From assembly GCF_000974985.2 (NCBI RefSeq), contig NZ_LAVA02000062.1:1-42450 (forward strand): a stretch of 42,450 nucleotides of DNA, given 5' to 3'. Made by a program: the position numbers and the translations under genes. The notes below the pieces were generated by a model. That model ran no database searches and had not been told where the DNA came from. It saw only the letters and a list, made by a program, of their open reading frames with translations. Shown here one piece after another: positions 16,846-26,080 of this stretch. Position 1 is the first letter of the stretch. Each line of letters begins with the position of its first letter. The DNA comes from Streptomyces mangrovisoli (GTDB lineage: Bacteria > Actinomycetota > Actinomycetes > Streptomycetales > Streptomycetaceae).

Positions 16846-17234
16846 AACTCCGGCCGGTGCTCCGTGTCGTAGGCCGCCCGCGCGTTCGCGATGTACACCC
16901 GGTTGCGCTCGGCCCAGTCGGTGAGGCGTTGCAGGGTCTCGTTCAATTCGTGGGCGACCGGCGTGAGTTCGTACTCCACCTTCGGCGGCACGGTCGCGTA
17001 GACGGTGCGCTTGACCAGTCCGTCGCGCTCCAGGTTGCGCAGGGTGAGGGTCAGCATCCGGCGGCTGATGCCCTCGATGCCGCGCTCCAGTTCGGTGAAG
17101 CGGACCGGCCCGTGCGCGGCCGCCACCAGGATCTGCACGCTCCATTTCCCGGACACCCTGTCAAGAACTTCCCGGACCGGGCACGCGTGCGCGTTCACTG
17201 CCTGGACGGTAACACCGGTGTTCCTCTGGGACAT
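16833..17234 (-). CDS. HxlR-family transcriptional regulator
   Basis: In this 133-aa regulator the conserved cysteine near residue 18 (AHACPVREVLDRVSGKWSV) leads into a winged helix (FTELERGIEGISRRMLTLTLRNLERDGLVKR, then VEYELTPVAHELNETLQRL). A single N-terminal cysteine is typical of redox- or electrophile-sensing members such as YodB/HypR, but sensing is not proven here. It is divergent from an MFS exporter 83 bp away, the usual layout of a regulator and its efflux pump. Confidence 0.87.
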   Translation of the reverse strand: MSQRNTGVTVQAVNAHACPVREVLDRVSGKWSVQILVAAAHGPVRFTELERGIEGISRRMLTLTLRNLERDGLVKRTVYATVPPKVEYELTPVAHELNETLQRLTDWAERNRVYIANARAAYDTEHRPELVDG

Positions 17235-17275
17235 CGGACTGCCTCCTTACGGCCTCCTCCCATGGTCACTCACGA

Positions 17276-17289
17276 TGTACCCCGTTACA
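17276..17289. promoter_or_regulatory. Candidate operator between the HxlR gene and the MFS exporter gene
   Basis: TGTACCCCGTTACA is a 4-bp dyad around six bases. The flanking ACGA (left) and TCGT (right) extend the symmetry imperfectly. It is the only clear dyad in the shared 83-bp promoter region. Confidence 0.4.
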
Positions 17290-17317
17290 AGTCGTGCACC
17301 ATGAGGAGGCCGCTGCC

Positions 17318-18823
17318 ATGCCGACCACCGTCGCGCCCCGCGCGAAAGCACCCGCGCCGAGCCGAACGTACTCCCGCTGGGCCGCCCTCGTCGTGCTGTG
17401 CGCGGGCACGCTGATGACGATCCTGGACGGCAACATCGTCACGGTCGCCATGCCCGCCATCCAGAGCGACCTGGGCTTCAGCGCACCGGGCCTGGCCTGG
17501 GTGGTCAACGCCTACCTGATCCCGTTCGGCGGGCTGCTGCTCCTGGCCGGGCGGCTCGGCGACCTGGTCGGCGGGCGGCGGATGTTCGCCACCGGGCTCG
17601 CCGTGTTCACCGCCGCCTCGGTGCTGGCCGGCACGGCCGGCGGCCAGGGCACGCTGATCGCGGCGCGTGCGCTCCAGGGCGTCGGCGGGGCGATGACGGC
17701 GGCCGTGGTGCTCGGGATGCTGGTGGCGCTCTTCCCCGAGCCGCGCGAACAGGCCCGCGCCATCGCGGTGTTCAGCGCGGTCGGCGCGGCGGGCGGAGCC
17801 CTCGGCACCTTTCTCGGCGGGGCGCTGACCCAGGCTGTCGGATGGCACTGGATCTTCCTGATCAACCTCCCGATCGGCGTCGCCGCCTGGGTCGCGGCCC
17901 TGCGGGTGCTCGCCCCCGACCGGAGCACGGGGGCCGGCAGGGGCCCGGAGACCGGTGACGGATCAAAGAGCGACAGCGGGCCGGACAACGGGGCCGGCGC
18001 CGGGCGCGGCAAGGGCGCGGACTTCCCCGGCGCCGCGCTGATCACGGGCGCGCTGATGCTCACGGTGTACGTGATCGTGGGCGCCGGCGACCGGGACCCG
18101 GGCGGGACCGCGCTGCTCGCCGCGCTCGCCCTCGCGCTGTTCGCCGCGTTCACCGTGCGCCAGGCGCGGGCCGCCCGACCGCTGCTCCGGCTGCGGCTGT
18201 TCCGGTCCCGGGAGCTGACCGGCGCCAACGCGGTGCAGGTCCTGATGATCGCGACGATGTACGGATTCCAGTACATCGGGGCGCTGTATCTCCAACGCGT
18301 GCTCGGCTACAGCGAGTTGGCGACGGGTACGGCGTTCCTGCCCGCGCCGGTGGCGATCGGACTGCTGATGCTCGGCCTGTCGGCGCGGGTGGTCGGCCGG
18401 TTCGGCGGCTACCGGGTGCTGCTGGCCGGGCTGGCGCTGATCACCGCGGGGATGGCGCTGCTCGGCCGCGCGCCCGCCGACGGGTCCTACGTCGGCGACG
18501 TACTGCCGCCGCTGCTGCTGCTCTCCCTGGGGTTCGCGGCGGCCATGCCGGCGCTGACCGGCCTCGCGATGTCGGGGGTCCAGGACGAGGACGCGGGCCT
18601 CGCCTCGGGCCTGTTCAACACCACGCAGGTGGTCGGCGGTTCCCTGGGACTGGCGGCCCTGACCACGCTGGCCGCCGCTCGCACCGGCCATCTGGTCGAC
18701 GGGGGCTCGGAGTTGGTCCCGGCCACGGCGGACGGGTACCGGCTGGCGTTCCGCGTGGCGACGGTGATCGCGGTGCTGGCCCTCGCCCTGGCGGCGACGG
18801 CCCTGCGCCCACGGCACGACTGA
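17318..18823 (+). CDS. DHA2-type MFS drug/proton antiporter
   Basis: The 501-aa polytopic exporter is of the 14-helix DHA2 class. Helix 1 carries LDGNIVTVAMPAIQSDL (motif D1). GRLGDLVGGRRMF is loop motif A, ALQGVGGAMTAAVVLGM is motif B and GAAGGALGTFLGGAL is motif C. A charged, low-complexity loop (about 215-240) splits the halves. ATG at 17318 has GAGGAGG eight bases upstream, a better start than GTG 17294. The divergent HxlR gene probably represses it. The substrate is unknown. Confidence 0.9.
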   Translation: MPTTVAPRAKAPAPSRTYSRWAALVVLCAGTLMTILDGNIVTVAMPAIQSDLGFSAPGLAWVVNAYLIPFGGLLLLAGRLGDLVGGRRMFATGLAVFTAASVLAGTAGGQGTLIAARALQGVGGAMTAAVVLGMLVALFPEPREQARAIAVFSAVGAAGGALGTFLGGALTQAVGWHWIFLINLPIGVAAWVAALRVLAPDRSTGAGRGPETGDGSKSDSGPDNGAGAGRGKGADFPGAALITGALMLTVYVIVGAGDRDPGGTALLAALALALFAAFTVRQARAARPLLRLRLFRSRELTGANAVQVLMIATMYGFQYIGALYLQRVLGYSELATGTAFLPAPVAIGLLMLGLSARVVGRFGGYRVLLAGLALITAGMALLGRAPADGSYVGDVLPPLLLLSLGFAAAMPALTGLAMSGVQDEDAGLASGLFNTTQVVGGSLGLAALTTLAAARTGHLVDGGSELVPATADGYRLAFRVATVIAVLALALAATALRPRHD

Positions 18824-18873
18824 AACGCCGCGCATTCCGAGCACCGCGCACCCCGACCAACCCCAGAAGGACC

Positions 18874-18904
18874 CGCCCGCCGCCCGAAGTCCGGGCGGCG
18901 GGCG
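18874..18904 (+). terminator. Strong hairpin after the MFS gene
   Basis: CGCCCGCCGCCCG (18874-18886) pairs perfectly with CGGGCGGCGGGCG (18892-18904) around AAGTC, a 13-bp GC-only stem 50 bp after the stop. Its right arm is also the first unit of the tandem repeat that follows. Confidence 0.7.
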
Positions 18905-19100
18905 CTCCTCATCCCCGGCGGTGGGCGCCCCTCCTCCGGACGGCGGGCGCTCCTCCCGCGGACGGCGGGCACCCCTCCTCCGGACGGCGCGCACGCCCTG
19001 GTCCTCGCGGCGCGCACACCCCCGCCCCCGCACTCGCGGCGCGCACGCCCTCGTCCTCACGGCGCGCACGCCCTCGGCCTCGCGGCGGGCACGCCCCGCC
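18892..19100. repeat. Degenerate GC-rich tandem repeat (about 22-27 bp) between the MFS and GH106 genes
   Basis: About nine units of the form CGGCGGGCGCTCCTC or CGGCGCGCACGCCCT follow each other and diverge gradually left to right. There is no credible gene in the 430-bp gap. The gap holds the MFS terminator, this repeat and, from 19120, an AT-richer promoter region. Confidence 0.7.
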
Positions 19101-19119
19101 TTGACGGCTCCTCGGCCAC

Positions 19120-19211
19120 TTGAATCGTTGCCATCTACAGTCGCCCCTATTGACCTCCCTTCGCCCCGCGATTTACGGTTCCGGCACGTACAGCGATTGA
19201 AACGATTCAAT
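19120..19211 (+). promoter_or_regulatory. LacI-type operator upstream of the GH106-like gene
   Basis: ATTGAAACGATTCAAT (19196-19211) is a perfect 6-bp dyad around ACGA, 43 bp before the start codon. TTGAATCGTT (19120-19129) is the reverse complement of ten of its bases and could be an upstream half-site. The form matches operators of LacI-family sugar regulators in Streptomyces. No LacI gene is in this window. Confidence 0.65.
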
Positions 19212-19253
19212 TCCCGTCCGTCGATGGCTACTTGAACTTTTTGGGGCTGACCC

Positions 19254-22200
19254 ATGCACGAGAACCACCCGCAGCGCGGCGGAGTGACCCGTCGGTCGGT
19301 GCTCGCCGCCGGTCTCACCACCGGTGTGCTCGCGGCACTCGCTCCGGCGGCGAGTGCCGCCGCCTCCACCGCGAAGACCGTCCCGGCGGGGGCCGCCACC
19401 CCGACCGCGAGCTGGTTCGCCGGGCCCGCGAAGGCGGTCCGGCCCCGGTTCCGCTGGTGGTGGCCGGACGGCCTGGTGGACCCGGCCGAGATCGCCCGCG
19501 AGATCGACCAGATGGCGGACGCAGGCTTCGGCGGGGCCGAGATCGCGGCCGTGCACCACAGCATCACCGACACCTCGGTGCTCGACACGGCGCACCACGG
19601 CTGGGGCAGCACCGCCTGGCAGGACGGGGTGAAGGCCGCGCTGCGCCAGGCGGCGAGACGCGGCCTGACCGTCGACCTCACGCTCGGCCCCAGCTGGCCC
19701 GTCGCGGTGCCGGGCGTCACCCCGGACGACGAGGCCGCGGTGAAGGAACTCGCCTACGGCAAGGCCACGGTGACCGGCGGCGCCACCTACGACGGCCCGG
19801 TGCCCGCCCCGGTCTACGCGGCCGCCTCCGGCGTCACCGTGCAGAAGCTCTTCGCCGTGCAGGCCGCCCGCGTCAACACCGCCTACTCCAGCGGCAAGGC
19901 GACCGGTCTGGACGTGGACAGCGTCACCGACCTGACCGGCCAGGTGTCCGGCTCCACGCTGACCTGGACCCCGCCGGACTCCGCGACCTGGGTCGTCCTG
20001 GCGTACTGGCAGCGCGGTTCGGGCCAGCAGCCCGAGGCGGGCCCGCACTCCTCGCCCGCGGCCTACGTCGTCGACCACTTCAGCGCGGCCGGCACCGCCG
20101 CCGTCACCCGCCACTGGGACACCGCGATCCTCGACTCCACGCTGCGCAGGCTGCTGAAGGCGGCGGGCGGCGCGTTCTTCGAGGACTCCGTGGAGCTGGA
20201 GACCAAGGGCCTGCAGTGGACGCCCGGCCTGCCCGACGCGTTCCGCGCGCACACCGGGCGCGACCTGCTGCCGTATCTCCCGGCCGTGATCCTCGACAAC
20301 AGCAACCAGATCTTCGCGTTCGAGGCCCGGCTCACCCAGGAGATCCGCCACGACTTCTGGGAGACCGTCTCGAACCTGTTCAACGAGCACCACTTCGAGG
20401 CGCTGAAGGCGTGGGCGCACGGGCACGGCATGAAACTGCGCTCGCAGCCCTACGGCCTCCAGACCGACGCCATCGCCACGGCGGCGATCCTCGACATCCC
20501 CGAGGGCGAGTCGCTCGGCTTCAAGAACCTCGACGACTACCGCTGCCTGGCCGGCGGCCGCGACATGGCGGGCAGCCGCATCCTGTCCTGCGAGGCCGGG
20601 GCGTACGCGGGCGGCGCCTACAACACGACCTGGGACAAGTTCCTGCGCACCATGGGCGGCGCCTACGCGGCGGGCGTCAACCAGACGGTGATCCACGGCT
20701 TCTCCTACGCCACCGCGCCGGGCGTCAGCTGGCCCGGCTTCGCCGCGTTCAGCCCGTACAGCGGGGCGCCCGGGTACGGCGAGTCCTGGGGGCCGCGGCA
20801 GCCGACCTGGCGCCATGTGCCGCACATCGCGGGCTACTTGGGCCGGGTGCACGAGGTGCTCCAGTCCGGCACCGTCCGCGCGGACGTCGCCGTGTTCCGG
20901 CAGACCGGTTACTCCGCGACCGGCATCGGCGCGTCCTGGCTGACCTCGACCGGCGTCCCGCTCGGCTGGACGCACCAGTTCCTGAGCGGTCCGCTGCTCG
21001 ACCTGCCGTCCGCGAAGGTCGCCGGAAAGCGCCTCGCACCCGACGGACCTAACTACAAGGCGCTGTTCCTCGAAGGCGACTTCTTCTACGGCTCCACGCC
21101 GACCCTCGCCGTTCCCGACGCCCGCAAGCTGCTGGCGTTCGCGCGGGCCGGGCTGCCGACCGTGCTGCTCGGCGCCTTCGACCAGGCCCTCACACCCGGT
21201 GTCCCGGACACCGACGAGACCACCGAACTGCGGGCGCTGACGGCCCAGTTGCTGGCCCTGCCGAACGTCCGCCAGGTCACCGACAAGACGCTGGTGGGCG
21301 CCGCGTTCGCGGACCTGGGCGTGACGTCCGACGTCACCCACTCCGTGTCGTCGACCCTGCTCAACGCCCACCGGGCCACCGACGACGTGGACTTCTACTA
21401 CTTCTGCAACGGCAAGCACGCCGAGACGGTCAAGCCCGCGGTCGCCGCCATCGACCACGACGTGACCGTGCGCGCCACCGCCCGCAAGGGCTCGGGAACG
21501 GTTCCCTACGTGCTGGACCCGTGGACCGGGCGGGTGACCCGGCTCGCGCGGTACACGCAGGACGGCGACGCGTTCACGTTCCGGGTCGCGCTCCAGCCGG
21601 GCGAGACGCTCATGGTGGCGCTGGGCCGCCCGGCGCTGTTCGGGGACGGCTCGGGCGCCCGCCCGCACGCGGTCGCCACCGACGCGGACTCCGCGCTGTT
21701 CACCGCGGACGGCTCGCTCGCGGTGCGCTCCTCGGCGGCGGGCACCTTCACCACCACCCTGTCCACGGGGCGCAAGGTCACCACCCGGATCGCGGACGTC
21801 CCGGCCGCCGTCACCCCGGACCAGTGGACGCTGACCGTGGACGACTGGCAGCCCGGCGCCGACGCGACCAGCACCGAGGTCGTGCACCACACCCTCACGC
21901 TGGACGCCCTGCTGCCCTGGTCGCAGATCCCCGAACTGGCCGACGTGGGCGGCATCGGGAACTACCGGACCACGGTCACCCTGCCCGGCACGTGGAACTC
22001 CACGACGGGTGCCCTGCTGCGGCTCGGCACCGTCACCGACACCTGCCGGGTCACCGTCAACGGCACCCGGCTCGACCCGGTCGACCGGATCAACCCGGTC
22101 GTGGACCTCGGCGGGCATCTGCGCAAGGGCGCCAACACCATCGAGATCGAGGTGGCCACACCGCTGTTCAACCGGCTGCGGATCAGCAACCCGGCCGTCT

Positions 22201-22280
22201 TCGGCTCGGCGGCCCGGCAGGCGTACGGCCTGGTGGGGCCGGTGCAGCTGGTGCCGTACGTGCAGCAGACGGTCGCCTAG
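19254..22280 (+). CDS. Tat-exported GH106-like glycosidase (probable alpha-L-rhamnosidase)
   Basis: In this 1008-aa protein a twin-arginine signal (VTRRSVLAAGLTTGVLAALA, cleavage after about residue 36) precedes the GH106-type start RFRWWWPDGLVDPAEIAREI and MADAGFGGAEIAAVHH. FFEDSVELETKGLQWTPGLP and LGFKNLDDYRCLAGGRDMAG lie in the catalytic part, and a galactose-binding-like beta domain closes it (TVTLPGTWNSTTGALLRLGT). GH106 enzymes remove terminal rhamnose from plant polysaccharides. Substrate is inferred from family only. A LacI-type operator precedes it. ATG 19254 has only a weak ribosome site, so GTG 19284 is possible. Confidence 0.78.
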   Translation: MHENHPQRGGVTRRSVLAAGLTTGVLAALAPAASAAASTAKTVPAGAATPTASWFAGPAKAVRPRFRWWWPDGLVDPAEIAREIDQMADAGFGGAEIAAVHHSITDTSVLDTAHHGWGSTAWQDGVKAALRQAARRGLTVDLTLGPSWPVAVPGVTPDDEAAVKELAYGKATVTGGATYDGPVPAPVYAAASGVTVQKLFAVQAARVNTAYSSGKATGLDVDSVTDLTGQVSGSTLTWTPPDSATWVVLAYWQRGSGQQPEAGPHSSPAAYVVDHFSAAGTAAVTRHWDTAILDSTLRRLLKAAGGAFFEDSVELETKGLQWTPGLPDAFRAHTGRDLLPYLPAVILDNSNQIFAFEARLTQEIRHDFWETVSNLFNEHHFEALKAWAHGHGMKLRSQPYGLQTDAIATAAILDIPEGESLGFKNLDDYRCLAGGRDMAGSRILSCEAGAYAGGAYNTTWDKFLRTMGGAYAAGVNQTVIHGFSYATAPGVSWPGFAAFSPYSGAPGYGESWGPRQPTWRHVPHIAGYLGRVHEVLQSGTVRADVAVFRQTGYSATGIGASWLTSTGVPLGWTHQFLSGPLLDLPSAKVAGKRLAPDGPNYKALFLEGDFFYGSTPTLAVPDARKLLAFARAGLPTVLLGAFDQALTPGVPDTDETTELRALTAQLLALPNVRQVTDKTLVGAAFADLGVTSDVTHSVSSTLLNAHRATDDVDFYYFCNGKHAETVKPAVAAIDHDVTVRATARKGSGTVPYVLDPWTGRVTRLARYTQDGDAFTFRVALQPGETLMVALGRPALFGDGSGARPHAVATDADSALFTADGSLAVRSSAAGTFTTTLSTGRKVTTRIADVPAAVTPDQWTLTVDDWQPGADATSTEVVHHTLTLDALLPWSQIPELADVGGIGNYRTTVTLPGTWNSTTGALLRLGTVTDTCRVTVNGTRLDPVDRINPVVDLGGHLRKGANTIEIEVATPLFNRLRISNPAVFGSAARQAYGLVGPVQLVPYVQQTVA

Positions 22281-22343
22281 CCGAGGGCCGGCCGGGAGGA
22301 AACCGGCGTGCGGGCGGACGCGGTGGGCTGCGATGCTCGTCGT

Positions 22344-22946
22344 ATGTCCGCACGCCGCGTCCGCCCCAGCTGCTACATCTCCGTCGACATCGAGGCGGAC
22401 GGCCCGATCCCGGGGCCGTACTCCATGCTGAGTCTGGGGGCCGCGGTCGCCGGGACGCACGACGAGCGGGGGTTTGTCGCCGCCGACCCCGAGCGGCAGA
22501 CCTTCTACCGCGAACTGCGGCCGGTCAGCGAGGATTTCGTGCCCGAGGCGCTGGCGGTGAGCGGTCTCGACCGGGCCCGGCTGGCCGTCGAGGGCGCCGA
22601 ACCCTCCGTGGCGCTGGCCGAGTTCAGCGCCTGGGCGGTCGAGGCGAGCGCCGGCGCGCAGCCGGTGATGTGCGGCTATCCGGCGTCGTACGACTGGACG
22701 TTCCTGTACTGGTACCTGATCCGGTTCACCGGGGCGAGTCCGTTCGGGCACTCGGGCTGTCTGGACCTGAAGACGCTGTACGCGACGAAGGCCCGCCTGC
22801 CGCTGCGGGCCGTCGCCAAGGGCACCATGCCCCGTGAACTGCTGTCGCGGCGCCGCCACACGCACCACGCGCTCGACGACGCGATGGAACAGGCGGACCT
22901 GCTCGCCAACCTGATGGCGTGGCCCGGTCCCGGCACGCCCTCGTAG
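22344..22946 (+). CDS. DEDDh-type 3'-5' exonuclease
   Basis: The 200-aa protein has a DnaQ/RNase T-like fold. YISVDIEADGP supplies the first DxE. GYPASYDWTFLYWYL gives the middle aspartate and HTHHALDDAMEQADLL gives the final H-x4-D. It probably trims nucleic acid ends, but the substrate is unknown. ATG at 22344 is chosen over an in-frame start at 22308 because the fold begins right after it. It converges on the permease gene with only 21 bp between stops. Confidence 0.8.
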   Translation: MSARRVRPSCYISVDIEADGPIPGPYSMLSLGAAVAGTHDERGFVAADPERQTFYRELRPVSEDFVPEALAVSGLDRARLAVEGAEPSVALAEFSAWAVEASAGAQPVMCGYPASYDWTFLYWYLIRFTGASPFGHSGCLDLKTLYATKARLPLRAVAKGTMPRELLSRRRHTHHALDDAMEQADLLANLMAWPGPGTPS

Positions 22947-22967
22947 GACCGCCGCGACCGGGCCCGG

Positions 22968-24335
22968 TCAGCGGGCGGCCGCGATCTCCTCCCCCGCCTC
23001 CATCGGATGGGTCACGTCCCGGGCGCCGCCGCCCCGCGTCAGGTGGTTGAAGACGAGGTTGAGGGCGACGGCCGTCACGCAGCCGGTGGAGATGCCCGAG
23101 TCGAGGACGATCCGCGCGGTCTCGGGGAAGGCGTGGTAGAAGTCCGGCGCGGTGATCGGGACCATGCCGACCGCGAGGGACACAGCCACGATCAGGACGT
23201 TGTTGTCCTGGTCGAGGCCGGCCCGGACCAGGGTCTGGATGCCGCTCGCGGCGACCGACCCGAACAGCACGACCCCGGCGCCGCCGAGCACCGGCCGGGG
23301 CACCACGGCGATGAGCGAGGCCGCGGCCGGGCACAGGCCCATCAGGACGAGAAAGCCGCCGCCGGTCGCGACGACGAACCGGCTGCGGATGCGGGTCATG
23401 GCGACCAGGCCGATGTTCTGCGCGAAGGCGCTGCACATGAACCCGTTGAACAGCGGGCTCAGCGCCGAGCCGAGCGTGTCGGCGCGCAGGCCGGCCGCGA
23501 TCGTCCGTTCGTCCGCGGGCCGTTCGACGATCTCGCCGAGGGCGAGCATGTCCGCGGTCGACTCGGTCATCGACACCACCATCACCACGCACATGGAGAC
23601 GATGGCGGCGAGCTGGAAGCGCGGGGCGCCGAAGTGGAACGGCGTCGGGAAGCCGACCAGGTCCGCGTGGGCGACCGGGCCGAAGTCCGTGGCGCCGAAC
23701 GGGATCGCGATCAGGGTGCCCGCGACCAGGCCGAGCAGTACGGCGATCTGCTTGACGAAGCCGGTGGTGAACCGGCGCAGCACCAGCACCACGAGCAGGG
23801 TCAGACCGGCGAGGCCCAGATGGGTCGCCGAGCCGTAGCTCGCCGCGTGGGCGTCGGGGCCCTGGGCCCAGCCGAACGCGACGGGAAGCAGGGACACGCC
23901 GATGAGCGTGATCACCGTGCCGGTGACGACCGGTGGGAAGAAGCGCACCGCCCTGCTGAAGTACGGCGCCGCGAGGAAGCCGAGCACTCCGGCGACCATG
24001 ACGGCGCCGAAGACGATCGGCAGGGCGTCGGACGTGTCGTGGGTGGAGGCGACGATCGCGGTCATGGGGGCGACGCCGGCGAAGGTGACGCCGTTGACGA
24101 AGGGCAGCCGGGCACCGATCGGCCCGATGCCGAGTGTCTGGAGGAAGGTGGCGAGGCCCGCGGTGAACAGGCAGGCGCCGGTCAGGAAGGTGAGGTCGGT
24201 GCCGGTGAGGCCGATGGCCGCGCCGACGATCAGGGGCGGGGCGACGACACCCGCGTACATCGCGGCCACGTGCTGAAGGCCGGTCGTCGCCATCTTGAGG
24301 GCGGGGAGTTTCTCGTCGACGGGGTGGGCGGACAC
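22968..24335 (-). CDS. NCS2-family purine (xanthine/urate) permease
   Basis: The 455-aa protein has many hydrophobic helices and NCS2 marks: FLQTLGIGPIGARLPFVNGV, the helix-8 acid in MVVSMTESTADMLALGEI, the helix-10 motif GFMCSAFAQNIGLVAMTRI, and PVLGGAGVVLFGSVAASGIQ. It imports a purine base, most likely urate or xanthine given the uricase operon upstream on the same strand. GTG at 24335 has GGAGGAG upstream; a 510-aa reading adds only a proline/arginine-rich shadow. Three hairpins separate it from the deaminase gene, so it may be only partly co-transcribed. Confidence 0.88.
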   Translation of the reverse strand: MSAHPVDEKLPALKMATTGLQHVAAMYAGVVAPPLIVGAAIGLTGTDLTFLTGACLFTAGLATFLQTLGIGPIGARLPFVNGVTFAGVAPMTAIVASTHDTSDALPIVFGAVMVAGVLGFLAAPYFSRAVRFFPPVVTGTVITLIGVSLLPVAFGWAQGPDAHAASYGSATHLGLAGLTLLVVLVLRRFTTGFVKQIAVLLGLVAGTLIAIPFGATDFGPVAHADLVGFPTPFHFGAPRFQLAAIVSMCVVMVVSMTESTADMLALGEIVERPADERTIAAGLRADTLGSALSPLFNGFMCSAFAQNIGLVAMTRIRSRFVVATGGGFLVLMGLCPAAASLIAVVPRPVLGGAGVVLFGSVAASGIQTLVRAGLDQDNNVLIVAVSLAVGMVPITAPDFYHAFPETARIVLDSGISTGCVTAVALNLVFNHLTRGGGARDVTHPMEAGEEIAAAR

Positions 24336-24481
24336 AGCGGCTCTCCTCCGGTCGGGTGCACGTCGTCGTCGACGTGGGGTTCTGGGAGGTGGTGCGTGTG
24401 GTCGTGCCGGGAGGCGGCGGGTGACGGTGGGGGCGGCGGGGGGGCAGGTGACCGTGGCGGCGGGTGACGGTGGTGGCCGTT

Positions 24482-24575
24482 CCGGGGCGCGCACGTCCAT
24501 GCGCGCCCCGGAGCCGGCCGCCGTGGCGCCCGCGTGGGGTCCACGGCCACCGGTCGGGGCCGTCCCCCCGACCGG
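24482..24575. terminator. Two strong hairpins between the deaminase and permease genes
   Basis: CCGGGGCGCGCA (24482-24493) pairs with TGCGCGCCCCGG (24500-24511) around six bases. CCGGTCGGGG (24550-24559) pairs with CCCCGACCGG (24566-24575) around six bases. A third, weaker one (CCGGCCCTCGGCCGG) lies near 24590. They occupy the 304-bp gap from 24336 to 24639, which otherwise contains only GC-rich sequence without a gene. They may end the uraD operon or lower permease expression. Confidence 0.6.
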
Positions 24576-24639
24576 AGCTCTGCGTCCGCCCGGCCCTCGG
24601 CCGGACGGTGTCGATCGGCCCGGCGCGGGCCGGAGGTGA

Positions 24640-26019
24640 TCAGCCCTGCGCCGCGATCCGCGCCAGGCGGCGGGCCTCGTCGCGGGTGGCGCGGGCGATG
24701 GCGTCCTCGTCGACGTGCAACAGGCGTCCGTTCTCGACGATCTGACGGCCGTTCACGAAGGATGCCGTCACGGGCGCGGCGGCACCGAGGACCAGCGCGG
24801 TCACCGGGTCCGCGATGGAGGCGTGGGCGAGGGTGTCCATCCGCCACAGGACCAGGTCGGCGAGCTTGCCGGGCTCCAGGGAGCCGATCTCGGCGCCCCG
24901 GCCGAGCACCCGGGCACCCCCGTGGGTGCCGAGGCGCAGCGCCTGACGTGCCGTCAGCGCGGCCTCGCGGTGCGCGCCCAGGCGGTTGATCAGCAGGGCG
25001 TTGCGCAGCTCGGTGTGGAGTTCGCCGGACTCGTTGGAGGCGGTGCCGTCCACGCCGAGGCCGACCGGGACGCCGGCCCTCAGCATGTCGGGGACGCGGG
25101 CGATCCCGGCGGCCAGGCGGGCGTTGGAGGACGGGCAGTGGGCGACGCCGGTGCCGGTGCGGGCGAACGCGGCGATGTCGGAGTCGTTCATGTGGACGCA
25201 GTGCGCCATCCACACGTCCTCGCCGAGCCAGCCGGTGGACTCGAAGTAGTCCGTCGGGCCCATGCCGAACAGTTCGTGGCAGAACTTCTCCTCCTCGACC
25301 GTCTCCGAGCCGTGGGTGTGCAGCCGGACCCCGAGACGGCGCGCCAACTCGGCGCCCTGGCTGAGCAGTTCGGTGGAGACGGAGAAGGGCGAGCAGGGTG
25401 CGACGGCGATCTGGGTCATCGCGTCGAAGGACGCGTCGTGGTGCTCCGCGACGGTCGCCTCGGTCGCGGCCAGCGCTCCCTCCAGCGTCTCGACGGCGAA
25501 GTCCGGGGGCAGTCCGCCGTCCTTCTCGCTGCGGTCCATGGAGCCGCGGGCGAGGGTGAAGCGGACGCCCATGTCGCGGGCGGCGCCGATGATGGCTCCG
25601 GACAGGTCGCCGGAGCCCTTCGGGAAGACGTAGTGGTGGTCCATCGCGGTGGTGACGCCGCCGCGGGCCAGTGTCGCGAGGGAGCCCTGCGCCGCCGCGC
25701 GGACCATCGGTTCGTCGATGCGCGCCCAGGTGGGGTAGAGCGCCACGAGCCAGTCGAACAGGTTGTGGTCGGTGGCCAGGCCCCGGGTGATCCACTGGTA
25801 GAAGTGGTGGTGGGTGTTGACCAGGCCGGGGGTGACCAGGTGCCCGGTGGCGTCGATACGGCGGTCGACGTTCTCCAGGTCTGCCGGGGCGCTGCCCGCG
25901 CCGAGCGACTCGATGCGGTTGCCGGCGATGACGACGTGACCGCTCTCGTACTCGGTGTCCTCGGCGTCCACGGTCGCGATCGAACAGTTCTCGATGACGA
26001 TGCGCCGCTGTGCTGCCAT
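24640..26019 (-). CDS. 8-oxoguanine / guanine deaminase (amidohydrolase)
   Basis: The 459-aa TRZ/ATZ-type amidohydrolase has metal ligands in VNTHHHFYQW (HxH), RLHTHGSETVEEE and WMAHCVHM, with the catalytic aspartate in VGLGVDGTASNES. The family deaminates purines. The HHHFYQWITRGLA and GVDGTASNES segments are those I associate with 8-oxoguanine deaminases, whose product is urate. That fits directly with the uricase gene upstream. Guanine deaminase (product xanthine) is the alternative. ATG at 26019 follows AAAGGACGAACC; an in-frame ATG 33 bp earlier is less well placed. Confidence 0.85.
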   Translation of the reverse strand: MAAQRRIVIENCSIATVDAEDTEYESGHVVIAGNRIESLGAGSAPADLENVDRRIDATGHLVTPGLVNTHHHFYQWITRGLATDHNLFDWLVALYPTWARIDEPMVRAAAQGSLATLARGGVTTAMDHHYVFPKGSGDLSGAIIGAARDMGVRFTLARGSMDRSEKDGGLPPDFAVETLEGALAATEATVAEHHDASFDAMTQIAVAPCSPFSVSTELLSQGAELARRLGVRLHTHGSETVEEEKFCHELFGMGPTDYFESTGWLGEDVWMAHCVHMNDSDIAAFARTGTGVAHCPSSNARLAAGIARVPDMLRAGVPVGLGVDGTASNESGELHTELRNALLINRLGAHREAALTARQALRLGTHGGARVLGRGAEIGSLEPGKLADLVLWRMDTLAHASIADPVTALVLGAAAPVTASFVNGRQIVENGRLLHVDEDAIARATRDEARRLARIAAQG

Positions 26020-26080
26020 GGTTCGTCCTTTGCGCTGAGGTGGAGGGGGCACGGCAGGACCCTGGGAATTTGAGTGCCGC

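Noticed and set aside
19173..22868. A 1231-codon open frame antisense to the GH106-like gene
   Set aside because: It has Arg/Gly/Val/His-rich composition with no domain pattern, and the plus strand has a clear signal peptide and family motifs.
24336..24500. 55-residue N-terminal extension of the NCS2 permease
   Set aside because: It is Pro/Arg-rich without a transport-family counterpart; GTG 24335 has a strong GGAGGAG site.
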